DNA of 64,000 nucleotides from Pomacea canaliculata (Eukaryota; Mollusca; Gastropoda; Architaenioglossa; Ampullariidae): NCBI RefSeq assembly GCF_003073045.1, contig NC_037602.1, positions 1,488,001 to 1,552,000 on the forward strand. The letters run 5' to 3'. The notes under the pieces were generated by a model. That model made no database searches, was not told where the DNA came from, and was given only the letters and a program-made list of their open reading frames with translations. Shown piece by piece: positions 12,858 to 23,719 of the stretch. A program made the position numbers and the translations under genes. The stretch's first letter is position 1. Every line of letters begins with the position of its first letter.

Positions 12858-15081
12858 TCATGGTGAAGAACCAGCTATCTGGATGGTGGGCGATGACTTG
12901 CCCTTTGATACCCACACATCCCTCACGCACCCAGTTTTGAGTGAGCCCCAGGCGTAATCATACACTGTCACCAGTTGTCGTCTGACTTCAGCGACAGGCT
13001 GTCGTCTGCTGAGTACGGCCACCCTCACCCACACCCGGCAGCCGTCGCGTACGACCTTCTCAACCTGAAGACGGACTTCCCGGCTGGCCAACAGGCGGGT
13101 CACGGACAGTCCACTAGTTGACAAGGGCCGCACGCGACCCCACACCACGTGACGTCTTGCGCCGGCTCGTGTTTGCACCGCCATCTCAAGCATGACAGCC
13201 GCCTGTCCTTTCTTGTGTCCGTCCACCAGTGAGTCTGCTCGCGCACGTGCTATCCCACCCAGACAGTCTCGCCACTGTCCTGACGCCACCTCTAACCCCT
13301 TAGGTACAACGGCCAGTTTCCATGAAGACCACATGAGGTTGTTGAATCGGAAGTTGGTATTGGGAACTTTTTCGCGAATCATCTTGCGGAATGAAGGTAT
13401 ATCGTTCGACTGAAATAGAATGAGAAACAAAAGTAGTAAATGATTAGGCTGTATTGATAGATCATTTAAAAATCCCCACACCGTTATCAGCCCCTGAAAT
13501 ATTGGTGCGATGTAAGCAATGTCAGTATCATTTTAAACGGTGTGAACAAGACCTGTATCAAAAGTGATTAGCCTGACAGATAAACCGTGAAATAAGTATT
13601 GAAAGTGCTAGCACGCGTTGGGCTCACCTTTTTAACAAAGGACTTTGTTTTTGGCTTCTTGCTTCTTTGAACCTTACTCCTCATCTTGACAGGAGCAACT
13701 TTTGCTGCCGCCATTTCGTGAGAGGTTTTACCCGCGGTACCGACGACTTCTCTGGCAGCTCTGTTGGCCTTGACGGGTGTAGTCTCCATGGAAACATCTG
13801 TCGCGGAAGCATCGAAGTCACCTGGGCGAAGAGTTCCGAAGACCCCATCCAGGTCGCGGTGCAATGGCTTCCGGTCATCACGAGAACGAACTTCCGCTTC
13901 CCAGTTCTAGTCGACAAAGTGGGTGTTGTCTTTACATCAGATCACACGAAAGTGAAAGGAGATTCAAAGTAAGATAACAAACATTGAGGCCACGACGAAA
14001 GATTATATTTGTGGAGAATACATTTTTTACAAACCCTGACGGACAATTACAAGGCAAGTTGAAAATACACATTTGATTTACATGTGTCATTTTTTTTTTT
14101 CCAGCATTGGGAAACACTTTTTAACAGAACACGTTGGCACTAGACAAAGTAGAGGAGGGGTGGAGTAAGAGAGTCTTATTACCTGTAGGAACTCGGTTCC
14201 CTTCTCACGGTAGCAGATGGCCATGATGACGTCACACAATGTTGAGAATTGCGAGAGCTTGAGGTGCGAACCCCCAGTCTCGTTAGCCAAAGTGCGGAAG
14301 AACTTAGTGGCCTTGGCGTCCGTATCGACCTGAACTGCATAAATGCGAACACCCTGAAACAAGTTTTATCGGTGTTAGATAACCCTGAAACAAGTTTTAT
14401 CGGTGTTAGATACAAACATGTGATTTGTGTGCCACAAGTGTGAACCATCGTCCTTGGGAGGTTCTATTTTCAAAATTACAGCTCCTTATTTATGAAAACA
14501 TTCAGAATTAACAGTAAAGTTAAAACTAGTACCGTTAGCTTTCAAAGTAATGTTCTCGGCCAATGATTATATTTTAAAAGGAATGAATACTCGATGAATG
14601 AGTCAAATGGCGCCAAAAGCGAGTTTACCATTTCAGCCAGCAGCTTGGTTTCCTCCTCCCAGTCGATGTGCTCCGTGTTGAGAGGGGAATCTGGCTCATG
14701 AGGAATGGTGTCGCCTATGAGAACCAGAACTCGCTGGGATCCCGTACGCCAGGTCAAAATTGTCCTGACAAGCCTCAACACAGCATCGTAGGCTGCCAGG
14801 GCGTCAGTGCTTCCCATGGTGTTGCCCACATTGGTGACGAAGTCGACCAGCTGGGGCAAGTTGTCGGTGAAGTCGATGTGCTTGGTGACGTAGGCACGCT
14901 TAGCGTCTTGGTAGTCGCCGTGAGCGACAACGGCTGTTGTGACGCCGGGGATGTCTGACTGAAGTCGTTGCAGCATGTCGGAGATGCGGCCTCTCACTTC
15001 GGCGATGGCGCCAGACATGGACCCCGTGGTGTCGAAGGAGAAGACAACTTGAAGGGGCCCGTTGGGTAACATGGTGTCCAT
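12858..15081 (-). CDS. vWA-domain protein, tandem copy B
   Basis: Four coding exons: 14629-15081, 14183-14353, 13628-13906 and 12858-13409, all phase 0, giving 484 residues. Intron positions match copy A exactly. The first 56 residues are identical to copy A, including the MIDAS loop DTTGSMS, and the C-terminal domain is almost identical. The second half of the vWA domain and the linker differ strongly. Where copy A has GGGDTPEAYE, copy B reads MGSTDALAAYD, so the usual loop-2 motif is changed and metal or ligand binding may be altered. The linker exon (93 codons) is again Lys/Arg-rich (KVQRSKKPKTK). No signal peptide or membrane span is seen. Function unknown; both reading frames are intact, so neither copy looks like a pseudogene. 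Confidence 0.85.
14352..14412. repeat. 31-bp tandem duplication covering a 3' splice site
   Basis: A unit of period 31, starting at 14352 and 14383, repeats CCCTGAAACAAG and the following bases almost perfectly. On the minus strand each unit provides an identical TTGTTTCAG acceptor for vWA copy B exon 2. The proximal acceptor (exon ending at 14353) keeps the frame; use of the distal one would add 31 nt and shift it. Confidence 0.85.
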
Positions 15082-15676
15082 GTTGAAAGTGTGCTATGAT
15101 CGAAAACTTGCTGTGATCGAAGCAGCGGTTATGTTGTAGGAAAAATCTGAAAATCCATTTATTTAAAGGTATATTTGAGGCAGCGCACACACACATTCAT
15201 TCCATTCCTCCTCTCTCTCCGTGAGACCATCCATCTTAATAAGTAAATATTTTCCTGTTGCAATATCCTTTCTTTAATTTTATTTCCTTCAGACTTTGCT
15301 ATGCCTTTAATGAGAAGCCTAACCCTTTTATTTATTAATATGGATAAAACGATTAACTGACCTATAACCTATAATTAGCTCGCTGCCAATGGGAGAAATG
15401 CACAATGTAAGTCAAGCTTTCTGTTATTGATGTCTTGAAGAGTGTACTAACCTTTCCCTATTTTCTTGTTTTAAACAGATTTGACTTTAACCACTTTGAC
15501 TTGCACGTGTAAGTTCACAAAGTTTGCCCTTCGTCTGCGTCTTGAGGTTTCCACCGTTAGGTCTGGAAAGCGTGTGAACGACGACAGTCAGGCAGAAAGC
15601 TTTAAATACATCGTCAAGTGATCGATAAGCTTTATCTGCATCGTCAAGTCATCGATGAGCTTGGCTCTCGCACAGT

Positions 15677-15760
15677 GCTTCGCGGAGCTCGCGTGCGTCC
15701 AAACCGAGCGAACCTGGCGCGCAACCCCCAGATGCATAAATAGCTTTGCTTCGCGGAGTC
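15677..15760 (-). promoter_or_regulatory. Putative promoter of vWA copy B with two GCTTCGCGGAG motifs
   Basis: GCTTCGCGGAGTC is exact at 15748-15760, directly upstream (minus-strand sense) of a TATA-like GCTATTTATGC at 15734-15744. A related GCTTCGCGGAGCTC lies at 15677-15690. It is equivalent in content to the copy A promoter, but its spacing is different. Confidence 0.5.
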
Positions 15761-15943
15761 TTGTGCTCACGTGAGCCTGTGGTTTTTCTCAGTTCGTAGG
15801 TAAAAGGTCTAATGGCGTGAATGCTATACGAACGCCTACAATTTTGCTTCAATTAAATGTCTTCCTTTAGCCGTTTGACCATTGCATGATCAGTCTTAGA
15901 AGGCTCAGAGAAACTTGTCACCAGTAATTATAATCAGTATGGT

Positions 15944-16146
15944 GCACGGACATGTGTAGGTGGACTGCTATCTGCCGAGACCAACGCATATAGCCTCTTC
16001 GAAGTTCTCACCTGTTAGTCTCGGCAAGCCTAAACAATGAATGTGACTAAACCGGAAGCTTTGTACACTCCAGCCTCGTTTTAGTAGTTAACGGAAAGTT
16101 GGGGGTGGGGGAAATCGTCTGCCAGCAGTCCAGTAATAAGTTCGTG
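15944..16146. repeat. Dispersed direct repeat, copy 2 (partner at 10972-11167)
   Basis: Second copy of the ~195-bp repeat. It lies 0.86 kb upstream of vWA copy B, against 2.55 kb for the partner and copy A. Confidence 0.8.
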
Positions 16147-16171
16147 ATACGGACGAAGTATATAGTTTGCA

Positions 16172-16396
16172 TAAGGTGACCAGACGTTTCGGGACCGAAA
16201 GCGGGACACGTGCCGATGATGGTGTCGTCACCCTCAAAGAACGCCGAAAAAAGTGATTTTTAAAGACAACCGGGACATTTGATGGACTTGCCAGAAAGCC
16301 AGAAAGCGGGACATTGGGCGTCCCGCCCGATGAGCAGGCGGGACAAGAAGTCAAAAGCGGGACTGTTCCGCCTAAAGCAGGACGTCTGGTCACCTT
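16172..16396. mobile_element. hAT-type MITE
   Basis: A 225-bp palindromic element. Its ends read TAAGGTGACCAGACG on the left and, inverted, the same sequence on the right (the final A may belong to the target duplication). The direct repeat AGTTTGCA flanks it at 16164-16171 and 16397-16404. The interior is rich in GCGGGAC and its complement. An 8-bp target duplication and GGTGACCAGACGT-type termini are features of non-autonomous hAT elements. It sits about 250 bp upstream of the GKAP1 start codon. Confidence 0.85.
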
Positions 16397-16646
16397 AGTT
16401 TGCACATTGTCATTACATTAGTCTTCAGAAATGGTTTCACCCGTTTAAATAACCCTTCTTATCTATCCTTATAGGGTTATGTCTCTTCTTTTTTATGGAT
16501 GAGATTCAAGTTTCCTTGAGTTGCTTGAAGTGTGGCGTACGACCGAAGAAGAGATAGTTGTGTAAAACCTTTCCCGCTTATCCCTTTGTCAAGGGTTACA
16601 TCCCTTTGCACGGCGTCCTTTGAGCTTTATCTCCCTTGTGTGCAAC

Positions 16647-19600
16647 ATGGCTAGCATTTCGAAGTCGCGGTTTTCAGTTCTTCGAATTGAAGATGATGAA
16701 GAGGAAGTGAGCACAGCTGACGGAAATGCAGGAAATAAAAACCACTCGAATTCCTCGGCAGCAAAGAAGAAGAAGAAAAAGAAAAAAAAGGATGATGAGG
16801 TATAAATCAATGACATCTGTGGTCGCCTTAAAAAAGACAATTCGGTTTACTCAAGATTTTTTAATTGCTAACCATAGAGTCAGCATTAAATTTGTTTTTA
16901 GATAATTGAACTTTAGCCCAAACTAACTAAGTTGACGAGATAACTGTTGATCCAGAAATAATCTTTATGTAAAAGATGCGCTTGCCTAACAGTGATACCG
17001 ATATTGATACTGATGTTATGACAATAGCTAACAAGCATAACATCAGGATCGAAAATGAAAGTAATGGAGCTACCTTTATTACGAATATTATAACATAGTG
17101 GTAAAGTAACATTTTACAAGCAACATTAAACCGTAACATTTCATTTTTGGTGTCCTGCTAATTTGTAATTAAGAGCTCTGATCAGTCTTATTTTTGTTGT
17201 ACATTGTACATTCAGTTATCTACTTTCAAAACAGTATTTCTGCAAACTTAAGGTGCATATAGATTATCGTGATTAGTCTGTACATTAGTAATAATATGTT
17301 TTGCCTGCTCCAAATTTAAGAAATCTTACTGATCCTGCTAATGCAAGCTTCCCATTAGTGCATATACATTTAATTGTATTAGGTGAAAAACATATGCTAC
17401 ATATTATTAGATGAATAGTTTTATATCTCATACAGTTGCATTTCACTTCACAGAAAACCTCTGGACTAGTAGTAGAAGAAACAGGGTCTTCAATAATAGA
17501 TGCACTGATTCATTGGGTCTAATTTGTTTCACCTGCATGGGTGGGGGTGTCCCCTTATATTTATAGTAATTTTGATGATCTTGATTTCATTCCCTTTATT
17601 TGTCAGGATCTTCGCAACTTGGCCTTTGGCAGGCAGACAGGTAGAATCCATAAGAATTCTGGAAGTGAACAGCAACGTGGCAAACCAAGAGAAGGCGAAG
17701 GGTGGGATGAGTGGAAACTGCGTGACACTGAGGTTTGCTACTCAAATTATGCTTATGTGATATGTTTTAGTGCATTTTGTTAGATTGATATTTTATGAGT
17801 TTATTTTGCAATTTATGGAATTGACTGTTTATTTCCTATTATGCTTATTGAGAATCTATTGATGGATAAAAAAATTTGTTTTATAATTTATTTTTTGGTC
17901 AAATCATGTCTATTGAATAGAATTTTGTGCTGCAGAACTTGCAAAGCCCCTTAATAAACATTACATGTAAAATTATGCAAACAAATCTGAAATATTGAAA
18001 TGAACAGCTATTTAGTTGGAAAATTAGAGATAAAGTGTGTTCCCCTTTTTAGAACTCTTTCCATGTGTCTCATTTATAGCTCTTTAAATCTAAAGCCAGA
18101 TTTAAATAATCTTGCTTTATTAGACTGAAACATTTTAAATTTAAGGAAAATGGTGTTGGTATCCTTATCTCTTCTTGCTTTTTGCATATTTAAATTTTAA
18201 ACTCTTACAATAAGTGAATGTTATGAGTAATAACATTTATAATTCTAGGATTTTAATCTTCATTTCCTCTCAGGCTGTGCAAGACATGTTTGAGAAAGAT
18301 ATGCAGCAGGCTATCCTTGAGAGCAAGATGGCGTTTGAACAGCAACAACAGCATCAGGTCTGCTTTAAAGAATTAACTTGGCTGCTGGCAGCCTGATCTA
18401 AAGTGAATACTTTTGTGAGGTCAGGCATGATTTTGAGATGTGCACATTGTTGTGTGGACAGGGGCGTTGTTAGAAACATCATCAGTCCTATAGTCCTGAT
18501 TGGCCTAAGAGATACCTGACAATATTGCCTCACTTCTTGCTTACTTTCTAAGTTCTTTTTTTATGGAAAGTGCCGAATGAGAGGTCAGTTAACTCTTGGA
18601 GGTTGCCTGCCCATTTCTTTTTCTGCCTCACTGTGCTGTTCCCGAACTATGCACATGCCATTTCAGTTTGCATCTTTTCTTTGTGTGTAGGAAGTCTTTA
18701 TAGGGTGTGTGGTTATTTGTGTAGTTTTTTTTCATACCTTCTCATTAGTGATCTGGACTTGTTGGAGATATTAAGGATCCTTCGTCGACTGTATTCTCAT
18801 TTGCATGTCTGCTGTCAGAGTCCAAGTCTTGCATGTCAAACATTATTGTCTGTACTTGTCTGGAAGTAACCTATGGCTTTGAACCTTTGTCTGAAACAAC
18901 TGACCCTTAGTATTTGACACTGCATACTGTCTTTAGCTACATGCCCTTCATGTCTGTGCTGATGTTCCTTTTTTTCTTTGGGTGAAAGTGGGTGTTTCAA
19001 TATTTGTATCTTATCCAGGGCAAGAAAACAACAGAGGACCAGGAAAAAACAAATGCACCTGTAAACGACAACAAAAGTGGTAAACAGAAGAAGAAAAAGA
19101 AGACTGGCAAACCACAGACAATGAGTTTAGAAGAGTTCAAGCAAATGCCTGCAGAAGTTGCCCAAAACAGTGATGATGGTGCGTACACTTGAATTTTGCA
19201 TATTTTAAACCTATTTAAATGTGATAATAATGTGAAAATGTGATAAAAATATGAAAATGTGGTTTATCTTTTCATTATTTGCTGCTAATGATTGTACATC
19301 TGACAAATGTTTGCATAAAAAAATTGATTGTTTACAAATGTTGATACATAACTACTCATTACAAAACATCAAGGTAAACGTAATAAACACCAGGCCCCAT
19401 ATTCATGAAGTGAGGGTAAGTCGTTCTGTGGAAGAGCTGGAGGAACCAGGGTCAAGCATTTGTATCTGTAGTTTTAAGATGGTGTTTAGAGTCTGGAGAT
19501 CTTGCTTTTACCCTTGGAAACATAAGTTATAAAACTGGAGCAAATATTCCCTGGGGTGAAGTAACATTAAACAATATCCATGTGGTATTGGACAGTGTAA

Positions 19601-22600
19601 CTGGTGACAAGAATGTTTTCCTTGATTTCCTTGGTAACAATTTACCCTTTTTTCATATATGTAGCTCAATGGAAGATTTGTTTTTGTCACCTACTAATTT
19701 GAATATGTTGGCAACAGCTTTTTTCAAGCCTTTATCTCGAGAATGTGGCAGGTGGAGTTCTTTTTATAAGAATAATAATAATGTTAATTCTTTAGTGCCT
19801 TCCCCACCACCAAGGCAGGCTGAAATAACTTAACAACAACACACATAACAATGTGACTGATGGAGATGGTCCTCTAGATTATGAAAGCTTTTTTGTATTT
19901 CTGCGTTTGTATATAACATTTATACTGTGTTGTAAGAGTATCAGTTGATGTTTACTGTTTTTTTTGAAAGTAATGAAATTTTTTTGCCATCTTGTATTCC
20001 AACAGGCGTTTAGAAAGTATATAGGACAAGGGAGATATATGACACAACTTTCCATTTAGATACTACGAGCAGACCAGAATCACAGAAATGATAAAAAATA
20101 TGAATGTGCTGATAAAAATTATGAATGTGCTGATAAAAATTATGGTCATTGCTTACTTACCTGCTGGTGAGTGACCTTATCCAACTAATAGTTACACAAT
20201 TTTTCTGCTGTAAACATGTAAAACAATTTTCTTTTGGCAGAGGAGGTAACTGCAGATCCTGCTCCACCACCGGTACACACGCGATTACCCTTGGTCAACC
20301 AGGATCCTCACTACTTTGAGAACTTGAAGACTGATGCAGAAAAGATAGTACAAAAAGAACGCATACATGAGGAGTACAAAAAAGTAAGTTAGAGAGTTAC
20401 ATTGGTGCAAATAATCAAATACGTTTATGAGCTCTTTTCCTGAGACTTCTGATTCCATATCAGTTTAGTCACACATTTTACATGCTAGAGGCAATATCAG
20501 CCATCCAATCTTTTAGAAGTTCATTTTGTAACTACACATATTTATATCATTTGGTTTCAGCAATATGCTCAAGAATCTCTGATGAGTTCCAAATATCGTG
20601 AGCTGCTAGAGAAAAAGGATGGAGAGATAGCAGAACTGCAAACACGTTTGAAAGACCTAGAGGTTAAGTGTATTTCATTATACATATGAATGTGCATCAA
20701 AGATTATGATTTTTCTTCTGTACTCTCTCTGCATTTCAGATAAAAACTGATAGACAATTGTGCAGTTTGATTGTGCATTAATTGTTTCATTTATTTTGGT
20801 GTCTTTTCAGGAAGAACTTAAACAAGTGAAAAAGAGAAACAAACAGCTGTGTTTTATTCTTGCACAAGGAGAGAGTGAGTTTAGTTTACACGAGTCATTG
20901 AGAAAAAATAAGTTCATGCTTATGGATAACTTCACATCCCCCTAACACACCTTGGGGAAGAGAATTTCGTGGTGTTTTGGAACCGATATTGTGTGATAAA
21001 TTTGTGTTGGAAATTTGTTAAAATTCATTACACACTAGTGTAAAACAGGTGGAATCTGAATTATCACATGCTATGATTACAGTGAAAGACAAAGCACAGG
21101 TGCTTATGCAAGTGGAAGAGTTAACTGCAGTCAAGGATGAGTTGACAGAACAGGTAATTTGGTGTAGTCTTTTTCTCTAATTTTACCTGAATAATGTCTT
21201 AAGGTGTAGTTTTTTTAAAGTATTTTGGAGAGAGATCTATACAGATCTTCACTGTGCAGTACATACTTTCTGTAATAACATTGTAATTTGGAACATCTTG
21301 AAGTAATTTCAAAACTAATTTAAAAAAAAAATAGGTACAAATCTAATACAGTCTTATATCACTTAAAGGCAGAGATGCATTCTGAGCAATTTTTTTATTG
21401 TTCAGACATTAAAGAATGTAGAATATACTTACACATACTAACCCTGATTGTTTATCATGATCAACTATTATATAATGTACATAATTAATTATATGTACTA
21501 TATATTTATGTAACTGGCTGTGATATCACTTGGGACTAGGAATTTTTCAGTTTCATTACTATCTTATAGGATTAAGGTTGTAGTCCACAATTGACTCAAA
21601 CTTAATATTTGCAGGGCATGACTAAATTTTTCTGGATGTTATTACCAGAAAGTAGGCATTCAATTGATGTACAAAACTAAGGCAAGCTAAACGGACTTCT
21701 TTGATTTGCATGTTAAAGAGATGAAATTATAAGTTTTAGAGAAAATTATTATTTTCTTACCTAGGTTTCAAGACTTACAGCAGATCTAGAAAAAGAGAGA
21801 TCCAAAGTGCATGCTCTAAAACTGGAAAACGACAAGCTGAAGGTAAGCTGTTAGTTTTTTAAAAGATTGCTTTATTCTGTGGTCTAAGAATGAAAAAAAA
21901 GGCATGGCATGATGCATTTGATTGATTGTGAGCCCTGTCTGCCTTGCTGCATTTATTCCACAGACTTCAAACTAAACTGATAGCAACAGAGGCAATATAA
22001 GACATAAATTAATATGCTTACAAAATCTCTACAAGTCATGAAAACCTGCAAAACTATTTCCATTTTGTGGAGAAGTCAGGGAATTTCTTAGGACAAATTT
22101 TAGTAGTTTACAGAATGAAAATATACATAAAATCTGTATGAGGGATTGAAATGTAATATTTAAGTTTGTGATTTGAAGAAGTTGGGAGCTTTATCCTGTG
22201 AGGGGAAGGGACGGGTTTGTCAGAAGGCTTGAGGTGTGAGGACTTTGAGGTTCTACCGACTGAGCTGATGTGGTACATTTTGACAAGCACTAAAAAAGCT
22301 AGCAGTAAAAATGGGGACCAAAACCGTTGGGCTAGCATAAAAAAAAGTTGGGAGAAAAGGTCACAAGAATTTCAAATTATGAATAGTTTGCATTCGTTGT
22401 CAGTGTCGGTCTTTGCAGAAGTGGTTTTGGCAATTTGTTCAGATCTCTTCTTTCATCTGTTAGCTGGTGATTATAGGAGTCTTCAGTTTCATTTGCTGCT
22501 GCTTCTACATTGCTACAACCTTTCTTTACCTTAAAAAGTTTTTAATTTGATATAGCAGGTCAGTGTGATTGAAAAGGTGTTGTTAATAAAAAGACCCACT

Positions 22601-23719
22601 TAACTAAATGCATTATGGAATGTGTGATTGACAATATTTTGTTGATTATGTTTGATAATGTGTGTGGCCAAGAAAGTCCTAGATTCTGAATGTGTTGATG
22701 GGTGTAGAGTGAGGCAACAGTGAGATCAGAAAAAAGGAGTTGCAGTAATCCAGGCATAAAGGAGACAATTACCTTGACAGTGACATCAGCACTTAGATGC
22801 CGATGAATAGTGGACCGGCTTTGGCGATGGTAAAAAAACCTTTTCACCAAAGAGGCAATGTGTGGCTGCATGGGAAGGATCGACTCCAACATGGTGACAA
22901 GACTTAAAGGGATCAGGTGTCAGTCAGAGGAACAGACAGGGGAAAGGCACTGTCTAGTTCCAGTGATCAGTGCTGCAGTCTTGTGAGGGTTCAACTTGTT
23001 TTGAGTCATCCAGTTCTAGATGTTACAGTAACAGTGATGGAGCAGCGAAGGCTGCCAGTTTCTGTTGGAGACCCAATGTATATCTGTGTGTTGATTGTGA
23101 GAGCAAGATGGTAGTGGTCATGGTGCCCTAATAATTAGCAGCTGCTTGTAAAGAGTGTAGAGGACACAACACTGGCAACACTTAGGACTGGGATGAACAG
23201 CAAGCAGTGACAACAGTCTGAGATTGTGGAGGAAAAGGCTGTGTCTTTAATCAACTATTACACAGAGACTAAGAATGCATGATCAGACCATGCTTACTGT
23301 CTTATCCACAAATAAAAACTGCAGACTTCACAAAGTCCTTAACCAGATGGGAAAATCATTTTGTTGATTATTTAAAAAAATGTTTATTTAAACATTACTT
23401 ACGTGAATTTTTCACTTGGACTTTCTTGTTTTATTTTGAAGTACTTATATTTTTACTTTTGTGTTGAAAGTTTAAAAAGATGGTCATTTTTTTGTTGGTG
23501 TTGGTCGGAAAATTAGAAATAGTTACTGGAAATACCAGGGAATGGCCCCTGTTAACTTATAATCTGTGTGGGGATGATTAACATCGGTAAGAAAACTTTG
23601 CCATTGACAGCATTGCACTCAAAATATTTACCTTCAATAGCCATTTGACTTTGAGTGGCCGTCTTTTGTTTATAATGTTTTTCTTGATTACATTGCAGGG
23701 TAAACATGGAAACAAATAA
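16647..23719 (+). CDS. GKAP1: G kinase-anchoring protein 1 orthologue
   Basis: Ten coding exons: 16647-16799, 17607-17732, 18274-18357, 19019-19178, 20241-20383, 20561-20662, 20811-20874, 21083-21153, 21765-21842, 23699-23719. All are GT/AG and phase-consistent, giving 333 residues (human about 366). Matches to the family: SRFSVLRIED at the N terminus, a Lys-rich stretch, DLRNLAF, GWDEWKLRD, a second basic stretch, then a coiled-coil C-terminal half with GEIAEL, KKRNKQL, GEMKDKAQ and LEKERSKVHALK, and a short GKHGNK tail. The exon 7/8 junction is set by GEMKDKA, not by an AG 33 bases further upstream. GKAP1 is a Golgi-associated scaffold for cGMP-dependent protein kinase type I and has also been tied to insulin signalling in mammals; that role is family knowledge. 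The gene is convergent with CSPG4. Confidence 0.93.
22560..22892 (-). mobile_element. Decayed non-LTR retrotransposon fragment (reverse-transcriptase C-terminal part)
   Basis: Lies in the last intron of GKAP1 in antisense. The minus-strand frame resembles the segment after the polymerase core in LINE reverse transcriptases (pattern I-x-R-H-L-S-x-D-V-T, then a V-x-S-F region, then a QHIQNLGLSW stretch in the place of the usual QxxQNxAARL). The usual LSRLDYCN-type motif is degraded. Only about 110 residues remain readable, with no start or end of an element. Similarity was judged by eye. Confidence 0.5.

Noticed and set aside
16088..16405. 105-residue minus-strand ORF upstream of GKAP1
   Set aside because: It lies mostly within the hAT-type MITE and has no protein-like features.
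21050..21082. Upstream acceptor for GKAP1 exon 8 (AAAACAG at 21049)
   Set aside because: It does not join exon 7 in frame. The acceptor at 21081-21082 restores the family motif GEMKDKA.
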